Below, in pieces: positions 1 to 10,066 of a stretch of DNA of 64,000 nucleotides. The translations under genes and the position numbers were made by a program. Under the pieces are notes generated by a model, which searched no databases, was not told where the DNA came from, and was given only the letters and a program-made list of their open reading frames with translations. Numbering within the stretch: the first letter of the stretch is position 1; each line of letters opens with the position of its first letter. This stretch comes from Lolium rigidum (lineage: Eukaryota; Streptophyta; Magnoliopsida; Poales; Poaceae). The stretch covers positions 60,494,033 to 60,558,032 of the forward strand of contig NC_061508.1 in assembly GCF_022539505.1 (NCBI RefSeq), read 5' to 3'.

Positions 1-1412
1 ATCGGTTCGAAACTCCATCAAAACGACGTCCAATGGAAAAGTCGTAATCTACAAAGTTGTAGAGAATTTCAGACCGAACAATTTGGACATCTTATTCGTC
101 CAGAACGGAGAAAGGATGCATCCGTCAGAGCAGAATTACTGCAGAGGTTCGTGCAGTCTCGGAACTCCGAAAGTTGGTGACGTATTTGACACAAACTCTT
201 TCCATACCTGGATATTTCGATCCAGGCACGAGTTGTGAGGCTCATGAAGGACAGAGGGGAGTCCTAGGAAGGTTCTAGAGGTGCCCAAGAGCCCTTGGAT
301 CAAAGGGGCATCCATCCCATGGCCTAGATTGCATCCCCAACACTATATATTGATGGGAAACCCTATTTTTGGAGCCCCCAAAGCATTGTCACGAAAATCC
401 TCCTCATTGGCAGCAGCCAAGGAGGGGGAAACACTCATCTACACCAGCACCAACTCAAGGAAGAAGAAGGCTAAGGGGCGGCGCTCCCCCATGATGCCGG
501 CGGCGGGGAAGGAGTCCCCCGCGCCGCCGCCGCCGCCCACGCCTCCGCCTCCCGTCGCTCCTCGCTGAGCCCTCCAACGTCTTCACCGCCATCTCCATCA
601 CCAACTCCACATTGTATTCAGTGGTCCATCCTCTCACAAACCTGTGTACCGCCCTATGTAACAATGGTGTTTGATGCTATAAGTTATAATCCTATGATCT
701 ATGTCATGTTGCCATAGTTTATTTGTTCTTTGATTGATTGGTTGTTTCTCTTTGGTTCATTAGAGTTGTATGTTGATATGTTACCGTCCTTGGTGCCCAT
801 TATATTTGTGCGCGCATGGATCAAGCACCATAGGGTTGGTAGTACTTGTATACTAGAAGGGGGAAGTTCTGCAGGAGTGACAGAAACCTAAGGACGCGAA
901 CCGATAGTTGCATGTATGGGAGTAAGAGGACCATTTACTTAAAGCTATGGTTGGGGAAACCTTAATGCTTGCTAGTATTTATGGATGTTTGCTAGCAAGC
1001 CAATCATATAGTAATTGTAATCCCGGAGGGAGAGCATGTATATTTAGCCTCTCCTACATAGGAAGCTGTATCGAAGACATTGAACCCAAGATCTTCACTA
1101 ATTGATCTTGGACAAAGCCACCACTATTACCACCGCTTTTCCACACTCATGGTATTGTTAGTTTAGTTTGTTTTATTGCTGCAGCACTAACATTTATTCC
1201 GTGTATTTTATTGTTCTGCAAAGTTACCTCTCATACCCGTTATCGCTCTAGTTTTATTTCCTAGATATTGCAAACGCTTAGAGTGCGTAGAGTTGTATCA
1301 GTGGTTGATAGAACTTGAGAGAATGTTTATCCTACCTTTAGCTCCTCGTTGGGTTCGACACTCTTACTTATCGAAAAGGCTACACACGATCCCCTATACT
1401 TGTGGGACATCA
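1..1412 (+). mobile_element. Gypsy element A, left LTR (cut by window start)
   Basis: Bases 1-1412 align almost base for base with 6760-8163, and both copies end in ...GGGACATCA. The left copy is followed at once by a tRNA-Asp-type primer site and the right copy is not, so this is the 5' LTR. Its first roughly 160 bases lie outside the window. Differences between copies include several small indels and scattered substitutions. A GC-rich stretch near 470-570 gives open frames on both strands but shows no recognisable domain. Superfamily (Ty3/gypsy) is inferred from primer site and LTR ends; the family name is left open. Confidence 0.9.
343..350 (+). promoter_or_regulatory. TATA box in LTR of element A
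   Basis: CTATATAT occurs at 343-350 and again at the equivalent place in the 3' LTR (about 7102-7109), upstream of the GC-rich part of the LTR. Position and sequence fit a Pol II TATA box for the retroelement. Inference from sequence only. Confidence 0.5.
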
Positions 1413-1422
1413 AGACCTTTTT

Positions 1423-1442
1423 TGGCGCTGTTGCCGGGGATC
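1423..1442 (+). other. Primer binding site of element A (tRNA-Asp type)
   Basis: TGGCGCTGTTGCCGGGGATC starts 10 bases after the LTR end. It complements the 3' end of plant tRNA-Asp including CCA, with one mismatch (known tRNA sequence, recalled). This sets the direction of element A as plus. Confidence 0.85.
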
Positions 1443-2518
1443 CATAGCGTAGGTGAATATTTTCGTGTGCACTTGTTTGCTTTATCTCTAAGTAGTTTTA
1501 CTTCCTGTACCTAGTTGTTCTCTATCTCTTGTATGGATAGGGAATGCGAATTACAAAAAAATTAGTTGTACTTCTTATATAAAAAATATAAAAAATGTTT
1601 TCAGAAAAGAAAAGTGATTGGAAAGATGAGTAATGGTGAAGTGGGGGTCGACCTTGAACACTTGTGTTCATGCCTGCGAAACCAAAACAATTCTTTCCAT
1701 GGAAGATTTTCATTAAAAACTTGTAAATAGTGTATATAGTGTATATAGTGTACATATCCCGCTGTAAATAGAATGTATAGATAACCCCTAATTTGTTATG
1801 CAAGTTTGTCACTATGCTGCCTAGAAAACAGATTTCGTGTGCTCCACTGTAGAAAATTTTAAAAATCACCAGAACGTGATGTTGATCTGAAATTTCTTGA
1901 GTGCGTAGTAGTGCTTGCTATCTAACTTTCGTTAGTTCTGACTTTTCTGATTTGAGGTACGTAGACAGATCTAATAATTCAATCTTTACGGACTGATTCT
2001 GTTGAGACAGATTTCCTGTGCTGTGCTGCAAAAATTCGTGAAAAATCTCAGTATGGAATTTTGATCTGAAATTTTTTGTGCATAGATCTGAGGTTATGAT
2101 CTGTCTTTCATTAATCATGAATTTTTCGATTTGAGCTATGTAACTATCTCATTGAGTGACATCTTTACAGAGTGTTCAGTTTTGACAGATTTCTATTCTC
2201 TTTGTTTGAATATTGTACTTAGGATTCAAAAGTTTCCTTCGTTTTCGATGTACGATTGAAATAATAAGAAAACTCAGTATTACAGTGGCTAAATATTTGA
2301 TATATTTTATAGAAATTAGGGATACTTGAACACTTGTGGATTTTATTTAATGAGTACTAACCTACTAATGAGTTTTGTGAAGCTTTATGTGGATGCAGTT
2401 TTTAAGTTCCAATCAATATGGTGATATGAGATGAGCAAGAGGATGCAAGACCTCAAGCTTGGGGATGTGTAGATGGATCCCAAGAGAATATTCAAGAAGA
2501 TCCAAATATCTAAGCTTT

Positions 2519-2537
2519 GGGATGCCCAAGGCATCCC
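2519..2537 (+). other. Hairpin GGGATGCC-CAA-GGCATCCC in element A
   Basis: An 8-bp perfect inverted repeat (2519-2526 with 2530-2537) and 3-base loop, directly after AAGCTTT. The same structure occurs in element C at 23833-23853. Confidence 0.7.
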
Positions 2538-3452
2538 CCTATTCATCAACCAACATGAGGTTGTCTCTTTCAAACTCAATATTACCCATCCACATGTAAG
2601 CATTGTATATAGTTGCTTTTATTATCTTTGGTTTTATCCTATTTAGTTTTATTAGGTTCTTTATTTGGTTCTTGTTTCTTTGTCAGTTTCACTTATAATT
2701 GGAAAACAACAACAAAAAAAGGGGGTTTGAGAGCTCCATCAAATAATCATGCTCATCTTAAATGGCTATAAAGAAAGAGCTTTGCGGGAGACAACCCAAT
2801 ATGTTTATATTTCTGTTATTTACTGCTTTGTTGAGTCTTGGAAGTCATTACTACTGTAATGACCTCTCCTTATCATGTTTGTTTTGTTTTTGTGCCAAGA
2901 ATTGCCTCTAATGCTAAGGAAGTGGTATTTGGGAGATTTGCAATCTTGTTTACTGTTTCTGGTTCGTCACGAGAAAAATCGCCAACAATCACCAGAACGT
3001 AAGTTTGAGCTGCCAATTTACGAGCATCTTCCCTAGGTATTTATCTAACTTTCATTAGTTCAGAGTTTTTCGAGTTACGCAGCGTAACTAGTTTTCAAAA
3101 ATCAATTTTTACGAACTATTCTGTTTTGACAGATTCTTGCACTGTTTTGCATTTGCATCTTTTTGCCCATCTTTTTGAGTTCTCTTGATCAAAGAACCTT
3201 ATTGAAGTTGTGCTACAGTAGCTAATGCTTATTAAAATGTTTTTCATATGTCATACTGAACTTTGTAGATTTGATTAATATTATTATTGCACTAACGCTG
3301 TTAATGAGATTTGTGATGAGTTTTGTATGAAGAAAGTTTTCAAGTGTAGGAAAGAAGAATGATGAGATGAGATGAATAATGGATAAAAGCTCAAGCTTGG
3401 GGATGCCCATGTCACCCCAAGATATATTCAAGAAGTACAAGCGTCAAAGCTT

Positions 3453-3473
3453 GGGGATGCCCAAGACATCCCC
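3453..3473 (+). other. Second copy of the hairpin module in element A
   Basis: GGGGATG at 3453-3459 pairs with CATCCCC at 3467-3473; the inner pairs are interrupted by one change compared with the copies at 2519 and 23833. It again follows AAGCTT. Confidence 0.6.
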
Positions 3474-4673
3474 TTCTTCATCAATAAAAATATCAGGTCC
3501 TGTTTCTGTTCACTATATTTTTATTGCTTCATATACTATGTGATCTTGGAGCGTCTTTATTTTCTGTTGTCTATTTTATTTTCAATAAAGTGGGCACCAT
3601 CATACCATGTTTGTTTGGGAGAGAGACACACTCCGTTTTAATTGTATGAACGCTCTAGTTTTCACTTTTACTGTTCAACGAGCGTTTTATTTTTGCTAGT
3701 ACTGCGTTTAGCTCTGGTTTTTCACTCCTATTTTGCTCAGAGCTTGTTAGTATGCTTCAGTTATATATGATTAGCTCTCTGATCTTTAATGAATATTATA
3801 AATGAGAGTTGTTTCAAATAAGTTGATTGGTGTTGGATACGAGTAAAAAGGTTTCATATTAATAGTGATGCAAATGGAAGATCTCCTCTGATGTTTCAAT
3901 TGGGTTGAATTGATCATTTAGTTTAGACTTTTAATATCACCATATGCTTTAACTAATAAGTTTTGTCGCTATGCATGATTATGACCATTATTGCTCTCTT
4001 AGTTGCTCGCTATCTTTCTTTTTGCTAGCCTTCATTCTGTACTGAGTATGATCTCTACTCGTGCATCCAATCACCAAAAACCAAAATATGCCAAAAGTGT
4101 CCACCATACCTACCTATATGTGGTATTTCACCGCCACTCCAAGTAAATTTACATGTGCTACCTTTAAAACCTTCAAAATAATTCCTTGTTTTTGCAATAC
4201 ATAGCTCATGGGAAAGTAGCCTAAAAAATATTGTGGTGAGGAATATGTCACTTATGTATCTTAGTTCTTATAAGCTGCTTGTTGTGTGGCAACCATGCTG
4301 ACATGGGGATGATACGTCTCCAACGTATCGATAATTTCTTGTGTTCCATGCCACATTATTGATGTTATCTACATGTTATATGCACACTTTATGTCATATT
4401 CGTGCATTTTCTGGAACTAACCTATTAACAAGATGCCGAAGTGCCGGTTCTCGTTTTCTCGCTGTTTTTGGTTTCGAAATCCTAGTAACGAAATATTCTC
4501 GAATCGGACGAAATCAACGCCAAAGATCTTAGAATCCCCGGAAGCATCCAGAACACACCGGAGAGGTCGGAGGGGGCCACGGGGCCACCAAACCCTAGGC
4601 TGGCGCGGCCGGAGGGGGCCGCGCCGCCCTATGGTGTGGCCCCCCGTCGGCCCTCCTGCGCCGCCTCTTCGCC

Positions 4674-4680
4674 TATATAA
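4674..4680 (+). promoter_or_regulatory. TATA box in LTR B
   Basis: TATATAA sits between GC-rich blocks in the first quarter of the LTR, the usual place for the U3 promoter of such elements. Confidence 0.55.
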
Positions 4681-5655
4681 AGCCCCTGGATCGAAAACCC
4701 CGAGGCGCAGAACCACGATACGGAAAACCTTCCGCAGCCGCCGCCATCGCGAAGCCAAGATCCGGGGGACAGGAGTCTCTGTTCCGGCACCCCGCCGGAG
4801 CGGGGAAGTGCCCCCGGAAGGCTTCTCCATCGACACCGCTGCCATCTCCACCGCCATCTTCATCACCGCTCGCTGCTCCCATGAGGAGGGAGTAGTTCTC
4901 CATCGAGGCTCGGGGCAGTACCGGTAGCTATGTGGTTCATCTCTCTCCTATGTGTTTCAATACAATAATCTCATGAGCTGCCTTACATGATTGAGATTCA
5001 TACGATGATGCTTGTAATCTAGATGTCATTATGCTAGTCATGTGAGTTTTACTTATGTGATCTCCGGAGACTCCTCGTCCCACGTGTGTAAAGGTGACGA
5101 GTGTGTGCACCGTGTGGGTCTCTTAGGCTAGATTTCACGTAATACTTATTCACTGTTGAATGGCATAGTGAGGTGCTTATTTATATCTCTTTATGATTGC
5201 AATGTGTTTGTATCACAATTTATCCATGTGCTACTCTAGTGATGTGTTATTAAAGTAGTTTTATTCCTCCTGCATGTGTGCAAAGGTGACAGTGCGTGCA
5301 CCGTGTTAGTACTTGGTTTATGCTATGATTATGATCTCTTGTAGATTGCGAAGTTAACTATTGCTATGATAATATTGATGTGATCTATTCCTCCTACATA
5401 TGCATGAAGGTGACAGGGTGCATGCTATGCTAGTACTTGGTTTAGTCGTGTTGATCTATCTTACACTAAAGGTTACTTAAACATGAGCATTATTGTGGAG
5501 CTTGTTAACTCCGGCATTGAGGGTTCGTGTAATCCTACGCAATGTGTTCATCATCCAACAAAAGTGTAGAGTATGCATTTATCTATTCTGTTATGTGATC
5601 AATGTTGAGAGTGTCCACTAGTGAAAGTGTAATCCCTAGGCCTTGTTCCTAAATA

Positions 5656-5767
5656 CCGCTGAGTTACTACTCGCTTGTTTACTATCTGCTGCGTTACTAC
5701 CGCTGCGTTACTACCGCTTGTTTACTACCGCTGCGTTACTACCGCTGCGTTACTACGCTTGTTTACC
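5656..5767 (+). repeat. Minisatellite in LTR B, unit near GCGTTACTACC
   Basis: Imperfect tandem array with units GCGTTACTACC and CTTGTTTACTACC, about 12 bases each and roughly nine units. The LTRs of element C lack it, so it expanded within the B lineage. Confidence 0.8.
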
Positions 5768-6062
5768 GTCCCGGGCGAGCACTTTTCTCGCCGTTGCTAC
5801 TACTTATTCATACCACCTGTATTTCACTATCTCTTCGCCGAACTAGTGCACCTATTAGGTGTGTTGGGGACACAAGAGACTTCTTGCTTTGTGGTTGCAG
5901 GGTTGCATGAGAGGGATATCTTTGACCTCTTCCTCCCTGAGTTCGATAAACCTTGGGTATCCACTTAAGGGAAACTTGCTCGCTGTTCTACAAACCTCTC
6001 GCTCTTGGAGGCCCAACACTGTCTACAAGAATAGAAGCTCCCGTAGACATCAAGCACTTTTC

Positions 6063-6080
6063 TCGGCGCCGTTGCCGGGA
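6063..6080 (+). other. Primer binding site of element B, with duplicate at 6125-6141
   Basis: TCGGCGCCGTTGCCGGGA follows the LTR end by 10 bases and matches the tRNA-Asp complement. The 17-base string at 6058-6074 (TTTTCTCGGCGCCGTTG) recurs exactly at 6125-6141, then diverges into a GT run. Confidence 0.8.
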
Positions 6081-6217
6081 GGAAAGGTAAAAAGGCTCTC
6101 ATACTACGGTCTCGGGTAAAGTAATTTTCTCGGCGCCGTTGTGTGTGTGCTCAAAGCTATTTCCTTTAGATCCCGCAATTGCATCTTGTTGTTTCTTGTT
6201 TACACTAGTTTGGCATA

Positions 6218-6633
6218 ATGTACAAGAGTGAGCTTCTTATTCTATTTCCTGATTTAAAACATGGATTGTTTGATGCGAAAATTAAAAAACCTATGAAATC
6301 TTCTTTGCATGCTCGGTAGTAATATTAGTATGAACGCTTTGAACACCATTGTTGACAATAATATAGAAAGTTCTAAGCTTGGGGAAGCTGGTTTTCATGA
6401 TATTTTTAGTCCCCCAAGCATTGAGGAGAAAATTTTCTTTGATGATACTTTGCCTCCTATTTCTGATGATGATAATGATAGTAGTCTTTTTGTGCCACCT
6501 ACTATGGAGAGTAACTTTTGTTGTGATTATACTATGCCTCCTACACTTGATGAGAATGATAATGATAGCTACTTTGTTGAATTTGCTTGTTTTACACCAA
6601 TTACTATATGTTTTAAGGGACTAACCTATTAAT
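6218..6633 (+). pseudogene. Start of element B ORF (retroelement protein), frameshifted and truncated
   Basis: An ATG at 6218 opens a frame beginning MYKSELLILFPDLKHG. A frameshift near 6308 moves reading to a frame with acidic stretches (KIFFDDTLPP, PISDDDND), which continues until foreign sequence begins near 6595, the junction with the 3' LTR of A. Acidic D/E-rich open frames of this kind follow the primer site in several grass gypsy families (recalled). No Gag zinc knuckle or protease motif is visible. Function unknown. Confidence 0.5.
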
Positions 6634-8163
6634 AGTTGCAAAAGTGTACAAGTTCTTGGTTTCAACTTTGTTGTGCAGGAAAAAATATGGAAGGTAATAG
6701 CTTATTATGGTGAAATCTAAAATTTCCCGGAATCTGTCCCTGCTGAACACTTTTCAAAGATCGGTTCGAAACTCCATCAAAACGACGTCCAATGGAAAAG
6801 TCGTAAATTACAAAGTTGTAGAGAATTTCAGACCGAACAATTTGGACATCTTAGTCGTCCAGAACGGACAAAGGATGCATCCGGCAGAGCAGAATTACTG
6901 CGGAGGTTCGTGCAGTCTCGGGACTCCGAAACTTGGTGACGTATTTGACACAAACTCTTTCCATACCTGGATATTTCGGTCCAGGCACGAGTTGTGAGCC
7001 TCATGAAGGACAGAGGGGAGTCCTAGGAAGGTTCTAGAGGTGCCCAAGAGCCCTTGGATCAAAGGGGCATCCATCCCATGGCCTAGATTGCATCTCCAAC
7101 ACTATATATTGGGAAACCCTATTTTTGGAGCTCCCCAAGCATTGTCACGAAAATCCTCCTCCTTGGCAGCAGCCAAGGAGGGGGAAACACTCATCTACAC
7201 CAGCACCAACTCAAGGAAGAAGAAGGCTAAGGGGCGGTGCTCCCCCATGATGCCGGCGGCGGGGAAGGAGTCCCCCGCGCCGCCGCCGCCCACGCCTCCG
7301 CCTCCCGGCGCTCCTCGCTGAGCCCTCCAACGTCTTCACCGCCATTTCCATCACCAACTCCTCATTGTATTCAGTGGTCCATCCTCTCACAAACCTGTGT
7401 ACCACCCTATGTAACCATGGTGTTTGATGCTATAAGTTAATTCTATGATCTATATCATGTTGCCATAGTTTATTTGTTCTTTGATTGATTGGTTGTTTCT
7501 CTTTGGTTCATTAGAGTTGTATGTTGATATGTTACCGTCCTTGGTGCCCATTATATTTGTGCGCGCATGGATCAAGCACCATAGGGTTGGTAATACTTGT
7601 ATACTAGAAGGGGGAGTTCTGCCGGAGTGACGAAACCTAAGGACGCGAACCGGATAGTTGCATGTATGGGAGTAAGAGGACCATTTACTTAAGGCTATGG
7701 TTGGGGAAACCTTAATGCTTGCTAGTATTTACGGATGTTTGCTAGCAAGCCAATCATATAGTACTTGTAATCCCGGAGGGAGAGCATGTATATTTAGCCT
7801 CTCCTACATAGAAAGTTGCATCGAAGACATTGAACCCAAGATCTTCACTAATTGATCTTGGACAAAGCCACCACTATTACCACCGCCTTTCCACACTCAT
7901 GGTACTCGTTAGTTTAGTTTGTTTTATTGCTGCAGCACTAACATTTATTCCGTGTATTTTATTGTTCTGCAAAGTTACCTCTCATACCCGTTATCGCTCT
8001 AGTTTTATTTCCTAGATATTGCAAACGCTTAGAGTGCGTAGAGTTGTATCAGTGGTTGATAGAACTTGAGAGAATGTTTATCCTACCTTTAGCTCCTCGT
8101 TGGGTTCGACACTCTTACTTATCGAAAAGGCTACATACGATCCCCTATACTTGTGGGACATCA
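6596..8163 (+). mobile_element. Gypsy element A, 3' LTR (5' edge lost)
   Basis: 6760-8163 repeats 1-1412. Upstream, 6620-6759 looks like the continuation of the LTR (AGGGACTAACCTATTAA is the counterpart of a motif about 100 bases into LTRs B and C), but no TG start is present. The LTR start was therefore deleted along with the rest of B; the left edge given is approximate. The LTR ends ACATCA at 8163, and the DNA transposon remnant resumes at 8164. An intact target duplication cannot be checked because the left flank is outside the window. Confidence 0.8.
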
Positions 8164-9058
8164 GTCGGCATCGAGGTCCGGCGGATCGGCTCCTCCACCT
8201 ACGATGCCGGCCGTCTTCAAGAAGGAGCCAGCCTCTCCACCGCCGACCAGAGGGCGCAGCAGCGACGCCCTCGTCATCCGCGACCAGCCGTCGTCTCCCT
8301 CGCACGGCCGCAAGAGGAAGACCTCGAAGAAGGAGGCCGCAACGGCCGCCGCCGCTTCCCAGCTCGCCGAGGAGGAGGCAAAGCGTGCCGAGGACGCCAC
8401 GGTGGCGGAGGCGATCGTCAGGTCGCTCAACGACCTCGTCCCCGCCGACAACGCCCTCCCATGGACGCCGCGCTCGACTGGTCCAGGCGGGACTGGGAGC
8501 GGCAGGAGGCGGAGCAGCAGAGGCGCCTGCTGGACTTGGCTGCCGCGTGGTGCCGCGCCGTCCGCGCCACACCGACCGCCGCACCGACCGTCGCGCCCGT
8601 GCCCGTGCCGCTCATGAAGCTCGAGGAGAGCAGCGGCGACGAGCGATATCGACCGACGCCGCCACGCGGCGACCCTGGCCAGGGTTCAAGCCGTTGGTAC
8701 GAGGACGCCGGCAACTCGAGCGACGACGGCGGCGACTACACGGCCTTCTACCGCCATTTCGGCATGTAGATCGCCGTTATTAAATTTAGTTTTTTTTCCC
8801 TGTGGCCGAATTCAAATATATTAGGAATTCGGCCTATATATGTACGAACTCACCTATATGTTAAATATCTTTAAATTTCGCCTATGTTTGAACCAATTTC
8901 GTCTTATTTTCTCTGAGTTCGCCGTTATTTGTCCAAAATTTCCATCCATCCTAGGCTCGCCGCTGGGAAAATGGGCCTCCCCAGGCCAAACTTTACATCC
9001 AGCCGGCGCTAAATAGCGCCGGATTTCGGTCTGAAGACCCCAACGGCTAGAGATGCTC
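8164..9058 (+). mobile_element. DNA transposon remnant carrying a gene fragment (right half)
   Basis: The segment right of LTR A ends with CCAACGGCTAGAGATGCTC followed by TAA (9059-9061). That end resembles PIF/Harbinger-type termini (GAGCATCT...) and a TWA target duplication. The left half is displaced outside the window by insertion of element A. A hairpin-like CCGGCGCTAAATAGCGCCGG lies near the end (9003-9022). Assignment to Harbinger is inference. Confidence 0.5.
8204..8769 (+). pseudogene. GC-rich gene of unknown function in transposon remnant, one frameshift
   Basis: The reading frame starts MPAVFKKEPASPPPTRGR at 8204, passes a basic GRKRKTSKKE stretch and an Ala/Glu-rich helix (QLAEEEAKRAED), and reaches VRSLNDLVPADNA. 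A frameshift near 8459 moves to the frame beginning MDAALDWSRRDWERQEAEQQ, which ends with DGGDYTAFYRHFGM and stop TAG at 8767-8769. The two parts read as one protein of about 188 residues with a coiled coil and a conserved-looking aromatic C-terminus. I recall similar short proteins scattered in Triticeae genomes but know of no function. The upstream part may be missing beyond the A insertion. Confidence 0.55.
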
Positions 9059-9061
9059 TAA

Positions 9062-9714
9062 CAAACATGCCCCTCCTATTAGGTCTGGATTCGAGCAGAG
9101 CCGACTCGGCTTGACTACTCATTAAAGCTCGGTCAACTAACGAGTTTGCTCGACTCAAATCGTTTAATAACTGAATCTAGATTTGAAACTCGGATCAACA
9201 CACAAAACTCGTGAGTTGCTCATGAGTACCTCGCTAAAAATTGTTAAAAGGAATATGTATAATATGTGATGCATATTTCTGATTATTTGAGCATAAATAA
9301 TATACAACAATCACTAAAAATATGGTACCACGATAATATAGTCGATAAACCACAACAATCAATAATTATATCACACAAATAATATTAGCAGATCATTAGC
9401 CAAGGCATAAACCGTATTAACCAGAAATATTGCAAGGCAAATCAATAAACCACATGGTACTTGAGTTATCACATAACACAAGTGGGTTCGAGCCAGTAGA
9501 ACTTGGCCACTTGGGCTAGATTAGCTTATTTGGCTAGATTATACAACCTAATATTGATTTTTACTGAGCTAAACGAGCAACTCGCCAGCCAGGCGAACTC
9601 GGCTCATTTAGCTCGAACTTGTTTAGCAACGAAAATTTAAAACGCTTCTCGATTATATGTTGAGTTCGAGTTGAATTGTGAATTACTCATTTAGCTCATG
9701 CGTTTCGAGTTTTA
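9062..9714. other. AT-rich stretch without a gene
   Basis: No coding potential seen. It contains recurring GCTCGACTC, AGCTCG and ACTCATTTAGCTC strings near both ends, which suggests a decayed non-autonomous DNA transposon, but no clean terminal repeats or target duplication could be defined. Confidence 0.4.
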
Positions 9715-9726
9715 ATTTGAACCTAC

Positions 9727-10054
9727 AGCTGGGCATGGGCAGCCTGGCCCGGACGGCCCGGACCAACCCGGCCCGAAAATCCCGGACCGGGCCGGGTCGG
9801 GCTTGTATGTCGGGCCGGCTTCGGGCCTGATTTTCGAGCCCGAACGTCGGGCCGAGCCGGGTTCGGGCTTGCATAAAACACAGTTTAAGCCTAGTTCGGG
9901 TCGGGCTTGTCGGGCCGGGCCAGGCTTTTGGCAGTTCGGACCTAATTTGTAAGCCCGAAGGTCGGGCCGGGCCAGGCTTGGGCCTGGGAATTTCAGTTCA
10001 GGCTTTTTTGGGCCCGGCCTGAAACCCGACCCGGCCCGAGAAATGCCCAGGTGT
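9727..10054. mobile_element. GC-rich MITE-like insertion with 12-bp flanking direct repeats
   Basis: The 328-bp segment is packed with GGGCCGGGTCGGGC-type repeats in both orientations, and its ends are roughly inverted (AGCTGGGCAT versus ATGCCCAGGTGT). ATTTGAACCTAC lies exactly on both sides (9715-9726 and 10055-10066). Base composition is very unlike the AT-rich left flank. A hAT-type MITE would give 8-bp duplications, so the class is open. The open frame on the minus strand here is a by-product of the repeats. Confidence 0.6.
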
Positions 10055-10066
10055 ATTTGAACCTAC

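Larger units (their letters stand above)
1443..4309 (+). mobile_element. Element A internal region, non-coding
   Basis: This AT-rich stretch of 2.9 kb has no gag or pol reading frame. It holds modules also found in element C: a block containing CTAACTTTCGTTAGTT followed by TTCTGTTTTGACAGATT (about 1918-2020, 2100-2200 and 3045-3145 here; about 23430-23535 in C), a block with AAGCTTGGGGATGCCC (about 2431-2560 and 3360-3490; 23730-23870 in C), a GGGAGACAACCC segment (2785-2800; 23181-23196 in C), and a closing stretch at 4028-4309 matching 24386-24690. So A is a non-autonomous relative of C with tandemly repeated modules. Element B interrupts it at 4310. Confidence 0.75.
4310..6052 (+). mobile_element. 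Gypsy element B, 5' LTR
   Basis: The sequence starts TGATACGTCTCC and ends AGACATCA, then runs into a tRNA-Asp-type primer site, so it is a complete 5' LTR of 1743 bp. It is related to, but clearly different from, the LTRs of element C (20652 and 25736), sharing the first 130 bases and the closing part (TCGATAAACCTTGG). No partner LTR is in the window; B breaks off after about 550 bases of internal sequence where the 3' LTR of A begins. GC-rich promoter section at about 4560-4820. Confidence 0.85.

Noticed and set aside
4417..4927. Genes in the GC-rich part of LTR B
   Set aside because: Both-strand frames are products of high GC in the promoter section and are not kept in the related LTR C.
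8044..8769. One open frame running from LTR A into the transposon gene
   Set aside because: Its first 120 bases are LTR sequence; the frame is fused by chance and the true gene frame starts at 8204 and shifts at 8459.
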